DNA of 64,000 nucleotides from Cavia porcellus (taxonomy: Eukaryota; Chordata; Mammalia; Rodentia; Caviidae). Below are positions 47,330 to 59,960 of this stretch, piece after piece. Location of the stretch: assembly GCF_034190915.1 (NCBI RefSeq), contig NW_026947496.1, positions 57,422,501 to 57,486,500 on the forward strand. The letters run 5' to 3'. The stretch's first letter is position 1. The number at the start of each line of letters is the position of its first letter. Below the pieces are notes generated by a model that worked only from the letters and a program-made list of their open reading frames with translations, ran no database searches and was not told where the DNA came from. The translations under genes and the position numbers were made by a program.

Positions 47330-50300
47330 TTACACTAGCGAAACTATTTGGTATTCATACATGTAAGTTTGATTGATTTCACTTATGAGTATGGTCTCAA
47401 GCTGTGCCCATTTATTTATAAATATCTCAATGTGATCCTTCTTTATAGCTGAGTTACTACTCCATTATATAAAAATACCACAAATTTTTTTATCCATTCT
47501 TCAGTTGATGGACACTTAGGTTGTTTCCAAGATAAGGCTATTACAAATTGTGCTGCTATAAACATGGGTACACATATATCACTGTGGTATGATGTTTTCA
47601 GTTCTTCTGGGAATATGCCTAGAAGTGGAATGCTGGAACAAATGGGACTTCCAATCCCAGCTTTTTGAGAAATCTCCAGACTGACCTCCACAATGGTTGC
47701 ACCAGTCTACACTCCCACCAACAGTGCAGGAGAGTTCCTTTTTCCCATAGCCTCTCCAGCATTTGTTGTTGTTGTCTTTCTTGATCCTGGCCATTCTTTC
47801 AGGAGTGAGATGGAATCTCAGTGTGGTTTTGATTTGCATTTCTCTAATGACCAATGATGATGAACATTTTTTCATGTATTTATTTGCCATTTGTATTTCT
47901 TCATCTGAGAAATGTGTATTCATCTCAGATGCCCATTTTTGGATTGGATCTTTGAATTTAGGGGGTCTGATTTTTTAAAATTCTTTATATGTTTTAGACA
48001 GAAGTCCTTTGTCTGAGGGATAGTTCACTAAGATTTTTTTCCCAGTTTGTTGGTTTTCTTTTCACTATGCTGGAGATTTCTTTTGACATGCAGAAACTTT
48101 TTAATAAGAGGGGATCCCAGTTATTGATTCTGGGAAGTATTTCCCATGCGGTTTGAATCGTGTTCATGAGTTCTCTACCTACCCCTATGACTTCAAGGTT
48201 TTTACCCAATTTATCTTCCAATAGATTTAGTGTTTTTGTTTTAATATTCAGATCTTTGATCCATTTAGATTTTAATTTAGTACATGTTGATAGTTTTAGT
48301 TTTGGGCATGTGGAAAGCCAGTTTTTCCAAACCCATTTATTAAAGAGACTGTCCTTCTTCCAGTGAACATGTTTGGCCCCTTTATCAAAGATAAGGTAGT
48401 TGAGTGTGTTTGTAGTTGTGGTTGTATCTTCTAATCTATTTCATTGATTTTTGACTCTGTCTTGATTCCAGTACCATGTTGATTTTACTACGGTTGCTTT
48501 GTAGTATAACTTCAAATCAGGTATTGTGATTCCTCCTGCCTTGCCTTTGCTGCTTAGAACTGTCTTTGCTATTCTAGGTCTCTTCTCGCTCCAGATGAAT
48601 TTTAAGATTGATTTCTCAAGATCTCTGAGGTACGTCGATGATATTTTTATTGGGATTGCATTGAATCCGTATAAGAGTTTTGGGAGAATGGCCATTTTTA
48701 TAATATTTAGTCTTCCTATCCCAGAGCAAGGGATGTCTTTTCGCTTTCTGAGATCATCATCAATTTCTTTTTTCAGTGTATTATAATTTTCCCTGTATAG
48801 GTCTTTCACTTCTTTTGTGAGAGTAATTCCTACATATTTCATTTTCTTGGTTGCTAGTGTGAAGGTTGTGGCTTCTCTTATTTCTCTGTCAGTGATTTTA
48901 TTGTTAGTGTATAAGAATGGTATTGATTTTTGAGTATCTATTTTATATCCAGCTACCTTGCTGAATTTATTATATCTACCAGTCTTTCAATGGAGTTTTG
49001 TGGGTCTTCTTTGTAAAGTATCATGTCATTTGCAAACAATGATAACCTAACTTCTTCTTTTCCTGTCTTTACCCATTTTATTTCTCTCTCTTGTCTAATT
49101 GCTCTGACTACTATTTCCAGTACTATATTAAATAGGAGTGGTGATAAGGGACATCCTTGTCTTCTACCTGATATTAAGGTAAAGGCCTTCAAATTTCGGC
49201 CCTTTAGTATGATACTGGCTGTTGGTTTGTCATAGATGGCCTTTATTATATTTAGGTAAAGATCATCTTTTCAAATTTTCTGTAAAGTTCATATCATAAA
49301 TGAATGTTGGACTTTATCAAAGGCTTTTTCTGCATCTATAGAAATGATCATGTAATTCTTACTTTTGGCTTTATTGATATGGTGGATTACATTTAATGAT
49401 TTACATATGTTGAAACATCCCTGCATGCCTGGGTTGAATTCCACTTGGTCCTGGTGTATAATTTTCTTGATTGCTGCATTCTATTTGCCAATATTTTATT
49501 GAGGATTTTTGCATCTGTGTTCATTAGGGAGACTGGCCTGTAGCTCTCTTTTTCAGTTGGTTTTTTCTCAGGTTTTGGTACTAGAGTAATATTCGCTTCC
49601 AGGAATGACTTAGGAAGGTTTGCTTTGCTTTAAATTTCACTGAAGAGTTTGAGGAGTGTTGGCATTAAGTCTTCTTTGTATTTCTTGTAGAATTCTGCAG
49701 TGAATCCATCTGGGCCTGGGCTCTTTTTTGTCGGTAAGGACTTAGTTACATTTTCAATTTCATTAGTAGAGATTGGGTTATTCAGCACTTTTACATTTTC
49801 TTGACCTAGCTTTGTTACTTTTTATATGTTTCTAGGAATCTGTCTATTTCTTCTGTGTTATCCAACCTTTGAGAGTAGAGGTTTTAGAAATAGGTGTTAA
49901 TGGTCTTCTGTATTTCTACAGAGTCTATAGTGATTTTGCCTTTTTCATTTCTTATTGCATGAATTTGAGCTTTTTCTTCCCTTTTTAAAATAAGGTTGGC
50001 TAGGGGATTATCAATTTTATTTATTATTTCAAGAACCAACTCTTGGATTCATTGATTCTTTGGACTGTTTTCTTAATCTCTACTGCTTGGTTTCTGCTCT
50101 GATTTTTATAATTTCTTCTCTTCTTTTGCCTTTGGTCCTGACTTGCTCTTCTTTTTCTAAATGTTCGAGGTGTAACACCAGGTTATTTATTTGTATTCAT
50201 TCTGTTTTCCAGATGTGAGAACTCAGTGCAATAGATTTTCCTCTGAGGACAGCTTTCATTACATCCAACAGATTCTGGTAAGTTGTATTTGCATTTTCGT

Positions 50301-51100
50301 TTGCTTGTAGGTATCCTTTAATTTCTTCTTTAATTTCCCCTGTGACCCAATGATTACTCAAGAGTGTGTTATTCAGTTTGCATGTGTTTGTGGGATTTTT
50401 GCAGATTCTTTTATCATTAATTTCTAATTTCATAGTGTTATGATCTGATAATATGCAAGAGATAAATTTAACTCCTTTGCATTTATTTAAATATGTTGTG
50501 TGTGCTAATATATGGTCTATTTTAGATAATGACCCATGTACCACTGAGAAAAATGTGTATTCTGACCTTGTGGGATGGAACACTCTTGTATGTCTATCAA
50601 GTCCATTTGTTCACAGGTGTAATTCAGTTCTGTTATTTCTTTGCTGGTTTTCTGTCTGGTTGATCTCTCTCTTGGTGTCAGTGCTGTGTTAAGGTCTCCT
50701 GTTATAACTGTGTTCCTGATAATTTGGTTTTTCATTTCTGTTAATACTTGTTTTATATAACTCGGTGCTCTGGAATTTGGTGCATATATATTTAAGATAG
50801 TTATTTCTTCCTCTTGAAGTTATCCCCTAACCAGTATGTAGTGACCTTCTTTATCTCTTCTGATCATTATTGATTTAAAGTTTACATTGTCTGCAAACAG
50901 AATAGCAACTCCTGCTTTTTTTGGGGGGGGGGGTTCCTGTTGCATGAAGTATTGTTTCCATCCTTTGACTTTCAGTCTGTGACTATCCTTTTGGTTTAGA
51001 TGGGTTTCTTGTAGACAGCATACATTGGATTTTGTTTCTTGATCCATTCTGCCAGTGTGTTTATTTTAATTGGTGCATTGACACCATTTACATTAATGGT
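47330..51100 (-). pseudogene. LINE-1 ORF2 remnant, copy B
   Basis: Endonuclease: CCLQETHLNQKD and GVAILFADNVNFK (50,820-51,047), NTVITGDLNTALTPRERS (50,517-50,735) and LSDHNTMKLEINDK (50,197-50,583). RT catalytic region: [15 protein letters not shown] and, after a charged step, [15 protein letters not shown] (48,953-49,192); the FADD box reads FAND, a lost catalytic Asp. C-terminal blocks lie at 48,441-48,842 ([32 protein letters not shown]) and 47,443-47,923. Span of ~3.77 kb equals a normal ORF2. Frameshifts and stops prevent expression as one protein. Confidence 0.92.
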
Positions 51101-51239
51101 TATAACTGTTATATTTTGGTTTATTGTTGAAATGTTATCTTTCTGCTATTGCATCTTTATTTTTCTGTTTTGTTTAATTGTCTGCTTTGCTTATTGGTTT
51201 TTTCCTAAGTGTATCTATACTGTCTTTCAGTATTCTTTG

Positions 51240-52240
51240 CAGGGTTGGCTGAGTGATCATGAAGTTCTTGAAGCTGTTCTTTGTCATGGAAATATCTTAT
51301 TTATCCATGGTTTTGAAGGACAGTTTTGCAGGGTACATCAGTCTAGATTGAAAATCATTTTCCTTTAGGATCTGGAATACTTCACTCCATTCTCTTCTTG
51401 ACTTTATTGTTTTTGCTGAGAAGTGTGCAGTGATTCTGATAGGTTTTCCTTTATAAGTGATCTGCCTTTCCTCTCTGACAGCTTTTCATATTCTATTCAT
51501 ATGTTGGATTCCTGGGATGGTGATTATTATATGTCTGGGTGTAGTTTTATTTTGGTTGTGACTATTTGGAGTTATATATGCTTCACTGATCCTGATGTTG
51601 GTTTCCAAGCTCATGTTTGGGAAATTTTCAGCTATTACTTCTCTAAATATCCTCTTGACATCCTTTATGTTGTCTCCTTTTTCATTAATCCCTATCTATC
51701 TTACATTGTTTTTCTTTGTGTCATCTTGCAGTTGTTCAATTGTTACTTCCTGATTCCTTGTTATTTTAAAAATATCTTTCCTTTCCTGTTCACTAGCTGC
51801 AATCTTTTCTTCGAGGTCTGAAATTCTATCTTCACTTTCACTGAGGCAGTTTTTACAGCTTTCAATGGAATTTTTGTTTTCCTGTATGTCTCTATGCATC
51901 TGCTTTATGTATTCTGTATGTTTCTTATATTGCTCATTCAGGGATTCTATCTTTTTGTTTAATTCCTCCAATTTTTACTGTGTCTTCTTTAGATATGTTC
52001 AGCATCTCCTTCATTTCATTTGTCATTTCCTCTTTTACCTGGGGGATTATTTCTCTTTTAAATTCCTTTAAAGCTTCCTGGAGTTGCTTCTTTATTTCAG
52101 GTGCTATTATGTCTGATATTTCAGGCATATGGCATATATTTTCTTCTATGTACATTGCTCCTAAGGTTTCTTTGGATGGGCTGGAGTTCAGAAATTGTAA
52201 TTTGGTCTTTTGTTTTGCCGTTTTCCTGTATTTCTGTGTT
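51240..52240 (-). pseudogene. LINE-1 ORF1 remnant, copy B
   Basis: N-terminal part 51,934-52,155 (APEIKKQLQEALKEFKREI) and coiled coil 51,696-51,971 (ESCKNCLSESEDRISDLEEK), then EQLQDDTKKNNVR at the start of the RNA-recognition part. Frames change between these. ORF1 binds LINE-1 RNA as a trimer. Homologous to 11,360-12,420. Confidence 0.85.
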
Positions 52241-52249
52241 TCAAGTTTA

Positions 52250-52737
52250 TCCAGTGTTGTTCCAAGGCTTCCCCAGGGTCTGTTGGAGATCCTCTTCTGT
52301 GCCCTCAGCTCCTGGGACTTTGGCCACCCAGCTTCCTGGATTGAGAGAGGATCTTTGGGGTGGGGCAGGCCAGTCCAAGCCCAGCCCCCTGAACTGATGG
52401 TGCCTCCTCACCCAGAACTCCAGAGACCTCCAAGCACAACTGGGAGCGGAGAGGCCACCCTAGGCCCACCCAGGGGCCGCTGTGTTGGTCCAGTGCACCG
52501 GGAAGTCACAAAATTCCTTCTCTAGGCTGAGTGGGGTGTCCCAAACTAGCTGGACTTGGGGGAAAGTGTGCGGGGCACTTATGCTAGGCCGCCCAGCCTC
52601 TGGAACTGATGGAACCCACCCACTTGCCTGCTCAGAACTGGAGTCCACCAAGCCCTGCCAGGGGCAGGGAGGCTGCTGCGGGCCCACCCAGGATGCACTA
52701 TACTGGTCTGGTGCACTGGGAAGCCACAAAGATCCTT
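52250..52737 (-). repeat. LINE-1 copy B 5' UTR tandem monomers (218 bp)
   Basis: GGCCCACCCAGG is at 52,463 and 52,681, and GTGCACYGGGAAG at 52,493 and 52,711; both give a 218-bp offset. GC-rich relative to its surroundings, as is common for LINE-1 promoters. Sequence and unit length differ from copy A's monomers. Confidence 0.85.
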
Positions 52738-54008
52738 TGTATTTATTGTCATTGATATTCATTTTAATTGATACTTAAGAACATAAAAGTGTACATGTAT
52801 ATGTCTACTATGTCATACATTGTTACATGTGAACAATTGATAATGATATGAATATTTTTAAACATTGATTCACACTCTGGCAAGTAATGGCTTTCTTTTC
52901 ATTACATTATTTCCTAGATTTATAACTTTTAAGATTTGATAAATTTCCTTATGTCTTCCAAATTTCAACCTTCATTTTCATCTCACATTATTGATAATCT
53001 TTATCCACATAACTCTGTCCTACCTGTGTTTTGGTCAGCAATAGGTTTCCTATATGATTGGTCCCATAAAATTGTAATGGGAGTTGAAACATTCCTATCA
53101 CATAGTGTTTTTTCTATATCTCTCTATGTTTAAATATGATTGAATATGCAAATGTATGCCATTGTTCTAAAACTGCCTGTAGTATCTGGGTTACACCATC
53201 CAGGTTTGTTGATGTTTTGTACGATGATGAAATAGCTTAATGATGCATTTCTCATAATATATCCCCACTTTAATGCATGCATAATTCTGTATTTAGGAAT
53301 TAGGATGATGAGACAATGGAAAGATAGTCTCAGGCAACAGAAAAAAAGCAATACAGAAACAGACAATATTAACAATACATGGTTTGCAACCCAAAGTCTG
53401 ATTTAAGAAGTTTTCCCCTTACTCCCTGGTTTTGCATATTTCTAAAATAAGATTAATCATATTTGCCTTGGCCAACATGCTGGTTTTATGTATAAAAGTG
53501 AGACAATTCCCAAATTTATTGTCTCTTAATTACTAAGCTGTGGATATTTATCAAATGATAGCCAGTAAAAAAAGTCAACAACATATGGACGCTTATTGTA
53601 TAATCAGAACTCTTTCATTTTAACTGAAAGAAGCTTAACTCAAACAAGCTTCAGAGCAAAGGGTCTCAGCTCACACAATTTCAGATTTCAAAAGTGATGC
53701 AGGTACAGTTGAATTCAAAGGCTTTAATGTTGTTTTGAGCTCTTGGGCTTCACCTTTACTTTGATTTGTGTTACCTATGATCTCAGGCAGGGTCATATGT
53801 GATGGTGAGGATGGACCTTTAGATATCATTTTATATCAGATTGGCTGAAAGAAAAATGAACCCAAAGAAAACAATAGGTCTTTCTCAAGTGATTCAAACA
53901 TCCTAGCACTCATGGTCCTGTCTTGTCTCATGTACTGTTCCCTGAACCAAGCATTTTGGCATTTAATTTGTTAGGTCTTAGAAGAAAGCAGTGTGTGTGT
54001 GTGTGTGT

Positions 54009-54055
<47 letters not shown>

Positions 54056-55040
54056 GTGTAACCACATATATCTTGAATTGGGAAGAGGCAAGGAATTTGG
54101 AGATACCCACAGAAGATGAAAGAGATATTAGGGAAGTTAAAAAAAAATATGCCTACCACAATATTTATCTTACTACTGGAATTGCTTATAATCTGTATAT
54201 ACTTTTTGCTTCTCTGTATTTTTAATAAATCTAAGATATTAGTGTATTATTTGGAATTAATAAAAATATAAGTGAGACACTGTATAGAGTAGTGCACCAT
54301 GAACACCAGTGAGTTATAAAATGCAAGGGAGTAAGATTGGTTGGAACTTTTTTTGCAAATGGTAGACATAGAATAAGCAAAAATTTCCACCAAAACACTC
54401 TTAATCACCAGCATTGTAGAATGATTTGAGTGTTTGTGTGATTTCTTTTTTGTGCATAATTTAAGGAAAGTATTTGAGAAGGTTTTCCTAGCACAAATCT
54501 GTCATTGTCTGAAAAGGAAGATTTGGTCTGTCCATCTGTTATGAACATAAGTGACCAACTCTAGCTCCTTATGATAATGCAGTACTTAATTCTGGTGCAT
54601 TTTATGGCTTAGGAGAGAATTTTCTCCTTTTCACATTTTAAAATCATGCTCTACTACTGTATCTTTGACTGTGCAGACTGACAGTAGTTTGGACTCATGT
54701 CTGCATCTTATAGTTGATGGAGTCTTAATAGAAAGCAGCTTGATGCTATCATTTGACATCAAGAGGGTTCTACTCATGTGTTTTATTTAGGCATTCACTC
54801 AGAAAGACACAATCTAAATAACTATCTTCAGTTGAACCATACCATGTTCATTCTTTTCTCACTCTCTCATCTTCAGTTTTTCAGAGGACTCAGCTTTTGA
54901 AGGGTTCTTTGTGGGAGAAGCTCTCTGAGGTCTGGTTAACCAGGAAACACACTTGAAAGTAGAGGTCTGCATGTGGGCCTGTTGGGGTGCACCCTGAAGC
55001 AATACCTAAAAAGGAACAGTGAAATCAGATTCTGTCTTGT
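52738..55040. other. AT-rich non-coding DNA
   Basis: No gene or nameable element apart from the GT microsatellite at 53,991-54,052. Confidence 0.55.
53991..54052. repeat. (GT)n microsatellite
   Basis: About 30 GT units with one AT interruption at 54,013. Confidence 0.95.
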
Positions 55041-55044
55041 TTAT

Positions 55045-55404
55045 TTTTCACTTGTTGTTGGGATAAAATACCCAACACCTGAAATAAAGGAAGGAAAGAT
55101 TTATTTAGCTGATGATTGTGGCATCTCAGTCCCTCAGTTCATAGTCAGCTGACTCTTCAGTCAGGGAGGCGTGGCACTGGAACAACACTTCAAGGCAGCA
55201 GCCAGGGCAAAAGGAGGGGTCAGAACAAGCCTCTTCTCTCCCTTATATTGTACACAGGCCACCCCCACCCGGAGCAGGTGTAGCACTCAAAAATCTCTGT
55301 GCTCTTCTCTTGCACAGGATGAGTAAGAACCCTGGTTCCCCGCTGAGTCTCTCAGTTAAAACTTCTAAACTTCTCAAGTTGACACAATGTATCAGCCATA
55401 ACAG
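55045..55404. mobile_element. URR1-like hAT-Charlie element
   Basis: Opens with 'gataaaatacccaaca' and 'ggaaagatttatttagct' and closes with 'caagttgacacaatgtatc' then 'agccataaca', the same terminal blocks as the rodent URR1 family. Non-autonomous, no coding capacity. Related to 15,598-15,960. Confidence 0.65.
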
Positions 55405-58199
55405 ATGCCACAGGAAGAGAGGTTATACTCTGGCACAGAACATAAAATAACAGCTGAGCTTCTGCAGAGTGGGTTGATGCTCAGAGTTGCCCCGGATAGA
55501 GGCCAGGCATTTATGCTCAACAGAGCTAGGCAAAGCATGGTGACCTTTTCCTGGCAAACAGTCACAGTGTGTATGAAGCACCTCCCCTTGTAGGAGAACG
55601 AATCCTAAACAAGTCTCAACTGTGTGCAGTATGCTGTTGAGATTCTGGCCACAGGGGAATTGAGTACTTCTGTGTTAAAAGAAGGGATCTTGGGCTTCCT
55701 TTTAGGACACAGGCAGTGGCAATTATGCAATCTCAGTACGTATGTCCAGTGAGTGCATTGATTTACTCACAAATTGAAAATAGCATAAGATTTTCAAGAA
55801 TAAGGATAACATTCCCAATTTCAGGATATGAAATTTGTATCTAGCCCTCAAAATCAGGAAGTTTAAGTTTTAAAGCAGAAGTTTTGCTATAACTTCTCCA
55901 ATCTTTCATTCATTCCTAACGATTCGGTTTTCCTATTCGGATTATTTATGTTCGGCATGAAGAACTTCCTTAAATCTCTTATTGTAATTGAAGTAGGCTG
56001 TCAAGAAATTGCCTTTTTGTTCCTTGAATTGGAAATGCCTTTATTTTACCTGTATTCCCAAAAGTTATTTTCACTGCATGTATAATCTAAGTCAAAAGCT
56101 GTCTTTGTCTTTTTGTTTTTCCTGTCAGTACTTAAAAGACATTTTTAAAGTCAGGAGTTGAGTTTCAAGACAACTGATCTTGAAATTTTCTGGGTTTGTA
56201 AATTCTACCTAGAATTTTAGGGTGCTGTATTTCAAAATATTATTTCTACAAACATTTATGCTCTAATCATTTTATCCTATTCTTCTGGGACTCTCACCTC
56301 TCTTTAGATTTTTTTTTTTTTTTGACTCTTCCATAGGTTTCTTAGTCTTGTTAACCTATTACAAATTTTTTTTTCTGTCTTAAGGTGTGTATTTTCTATT
56401 GATTTATCTTCACATTGATTGAAATTTTTCTCTGTTTGTGATATACTATTTTTGATTCCAGCCAATTAACTCTATATTTAAGAGATGATTGCTTCAAATT
56501 TCTCATTGGATTGTTTCTTGTATTTTTATTTCTTTGCTGATACCTCCTATATCTCTATTCATTTCGCCTGTAAAGCAAATTAATAATGGTTATAATAGTT
56601 GCTTTAATTTTATTTCCTGATAATGAACAAATCTGGGTAACTTTAAACTTGAATCAGCTGATTGTTTTTTCACCATAAAAAATAAGCCATGTTTTCCAAA
56701 ATTAGTTAATTTTGAGATGTAACTTCTTTGGTGTTCATCTTACATAGTAAAGACTCTGATTTCTTATAATCTTCACGGGAGTATGGATATTTATATTTTA
56801 TGAGGCAATTACTCTAGTTACATTTGGACTGTAAGATCTGTTCTTGTTTTATGGATAGTAGTTTAAATCTCATTTCAGTTCTTTCAATCTTTGTTACGCT
56901 GGTGTCGGTGTATTTCAAAAGTAAAGCTAAGCTTCATTTAATCAGAACAACCTAATTTGTTCTCAGTAAGTTTAAATCATGAGTTTTATTTTTATTTATT
57001 ATTTTTGGTCATCAAATAATGTCCATAATTACCAATTAAAAGTTGACATATTCCAACTAAAGAATTGAGCTATGCCAGTTAAAAGAAAATGTTACTTCTT
57101 TAGATCCATCATAAAAGATGTTATGTTAAAATATTTATTTTGAAAGTAGATTCAGTAACTTATAAATTTGTTTTTATGATATCAGAATGAAATAAATTCT
57201 GCTTATAGCAATGACTAACTAGGTTTCAAAAATCCTTTTTACTGAGAATAACTATATAAGGTAGTAAATTAGTTAGGAAAATGTCTTAAGACATAAAAAG
57301 GCACCAGTGCATTGAGAATTTAAAAGACCAAGAGGCATAAAGGGCCACTTTCCCCTTTGAAATTAATGCCCAGATACTAATGAAATCATTGAGAGGATAA
57401 AACACTGCTAAGCAAAACAATGACACCCAGAGCAGCCAGGGAAAATACGGAGTTAGGAGCTCTGTTTAGCTCCCCAAGCTTTCAGTTTTGACCTCAGATG
57501 GCTCTGTCTCAGGTGTCGTAATGAGTTGGAGCATGACCAGCTCTCATGATAACTAATAAGCTTATTTCCTGTTTGGATTAAGGTAATGTGTCCCAGCTGC
57601 TTGTTGATAATGTCCATCACTCCTTTCTGGAGGAAGATGTCATTAAATAAAATTTCCAATTATTTGCATAAATTTTCTATTCAATTTATATATGATTGGT
57701 AAATAATAAAATTCAACCACAAGAAGTCAATAATTTTCCAGAACAAGAACAAATAAAGATCAAGACAGTAACAATATATTAAAGCAATAACATATAACTT
57801 TTAAATAGTTTCATAAATTAGGTAGCAAAGTAGACACTTTAGCATGGAACTTGGACATTTTAAAAACTGAAAATTGTAGAATATGAAAATAAAATAAGTT
57901 AAAGTCTCAGTGGTTGAAGTTTTAAATAGAATGGTTAAGTTCAATCAGAAACAGAAATTGGTGAAGAAAGAATAAGTAAATCTGTTCATAAGTCAAGATA
58001 AATGCAAAGAAAAATCTAGACTGAAATTAGAGTCTCTAAGAGTGGAAAACTGTAAGAGTGAGATAATTAGAAGATACTTCAAATATCTGAAAATATATAC
58101 TTTGAATCATCAATGTGGTGGAAGAAGTGAACTGATTGAGTACAAGCAACACTGCAGAAAGTTGTGAATGAGAATTTTTGAAAATTAGTAATTGAAATG
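55405..58199. other. Non-coding DNA; probable old LINE-1 (-) at ~55,980-56,900
   Basis: No gene seen. The T-rich part from about 55,980 to 56,900 has the look of an ancient LINE-1 complement strand. The block 57,300-57,660 is less AT-rich and unassigned. Confidence 0.4.
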
Positions 58200-58206
58200 T
58201 TCAAGG

Positions 58207-58403
58207 CAAGCCATGGTGGCACACACCTGTAATCCCAGCACCAGAGGCTTAGGCAGGAGGATTTCAACTCTGAGCCCAGCCTAGGTAATTTAACAATTCA
58301 TTGAGACTCTATGTCAAAATAAAAAAGTAAAAATGAACTGGGGATGTATCTCAATGTGAGAATCCTGGGTTCAATTCCCTAAAAGCAAAAAAGAAAGACA
58401 AAA
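58207..58403 (+). mobile_element. B1-ID fusion SINE
   Basis: Left part is 7SL-derived: CCATGGTGGCACACACCTGT, 'aatcccagca', 'gaggcttaggcaggaggat', 'gagactctatgtcaaaat'. Right part is ID: 'ctggggatgtatctcaatg' and 'cctgggttcaattcc'. Flanked by TTCAAGG at 58,200-58,206 and 58,404-58,410. Such B1-dID dimers are typical of squirrels, dormice and relatives. Confidence 0.88.
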
Positions 58404-58499
58404 TTCAAGGAAGGTTATTATGGGACCCTATAAAACAAAATCAGCAAAGAAAATATATTATATTGAAGTACATAGGATATAATAAAAGATGAATAATAC

Positions 58500-59960
58500 A
58501 TTTGAATGGCGACCATGGGTTAATAGATTCATCTCAATTTTGATCGAAATTCTAGCAGAATTTTTTTGGTGGAAAATTATAAATTGATTCTGAAATTAAA
58601 AATAAATAGACAGAATCCATTATAGATACGTTTTTTGAAAAAAATGAGAAAGCTGAATTATATACATTTTATACTTTTAAGAACTACTACAAAGCTACAT
58701 TAATATTTGTGTTATAAACAATGTTAAATCAGTAAATGAAGTAAAGTCTAGATATATACCACCATATATATATATATAGTATGTTTTATATATGACATAT
58801 ACAAATATCCTATTGCAATCAAGGTGCTAATTGAATCCATAGGGATAAAGAAAGATATTTTTAAAAAAATGATTCTGGATCAATTACGTATATCACTGAC
58901 ACATTAAAACTAATTCAAGAGGGATATGAGACCTTCTTGTAAAATATGCAGCCTAAGATCTTCTGTAAGATCTATCACCTATAGGAAACAAAGATTCAAT
59001 AAAGTACAAAAGTGTTAGTTGTTACAGAAGTTCATAATCTTGACTTTAATAATATTACAAGAAAATTTCTTATTAAGAGATACTATTAGAATGAAGAGTG
59101 AAGCAAAAATAATTGTAGTAGTACACTATGATAAGTGAATAAACAATTTATGTTATACTCATTTGTAGGGATACTGATTGACAATTGAAATAAATAGCAC
59201 TCATATATGCCATGCCTTGGATAAATCTTGTAAACACGATGTTGGGAAAATAAAAGGTGATAGGCATAATATATAGTAGGTGGTTGGATTCCACCTACTA
59301 GAGGTGATAAAAATCAGAATAGCAATACTTCTGGGTGAAATTTAATGGTACAAAACAAAAAAGTACTTTCTGGAGTGATGAAAATATTCTGTGCTATACT
59401 GTGCTTTGAATAGTAGTTATGTGAATGAATAAATTTATCAAAAACTACCGAGGTGGACACTCAAGAGCTATGTATTTCATTTCATATATATGATATATGA
59501 TATATATGCATATATCTTCAATACAGATGAAGCTCAGTGAGACATGAATAAACAGGATAATAGATAAAATTAAAATCAAAACATACCTGGTAATCCCAAG
59601 TTTGGATTGGCAAGGCTTTATCATCCCATAGAAATATTTAAGCAATGCTAATAATAGGATAAATTAGCATGACTGGTTTGGAAAAGTATACGTGAATATC
59701 GCAAACCTTTGGCTTAGCAATTCCACTCCTACATATATTTCAAAAAAGAAATTTATATAAAAAAGGTGGTTTATATATTTTATGATAGCATTGTTTCAAT
59801 GGGAAGATATGAGATGTGCTAAAAAGCTATATAGAAATATAGCAATGGAAATTACCACAATATATCAATATATGAAAAAATTTATAACAAAATTTGTAGA
59901 AAAAGCAACCAAAAATAAAAAAGTGTATGTAGTGCATGAGTCTAGCTATGTAAACTACCA
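58500..59960 (+). mobile_element. Old LINE-1 fragments (+ strand)
   Basis: 58,520-58,640 matches the sense of the ORF2 'gaaattctagcagaat...aaattgattctgaaatt' step. 59,150-59,460 matches a LINE-1 3' end ('gataaaaatcagaatagcaatact', given in part, and 'ctggagtgatgaaaatattct'). 59,700-59,960 has the 'gcaattccactcctaca' block. The order suggests more than one fragment. Confidence 0.55.

Larger units (their letters stand above)
45930..52737 (-). mobile_element. L1: LINE-1 copy B, near full length
   Basis: A - strand LINE-1 in full order: monomeric 5' UTR (52,250-52,737), ORF1 (about 51,240-52,240), ORF2 (about 47,330-51,100), 3' UTR (45,930-47,330). Less decayed than copy A, but ORFs are still cut by many stops. 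The 3' end near 45,920-45,970 has T-rich and CAAAA-repeat sequence on the + strand. A clear target duplication was not found. Confidence 0.92.

Noticed and set aside
53928..54159. Threonine-histidine repeat protein on the - strand
   Set aside because: It is only the translation of the (GT)n microsatellite.
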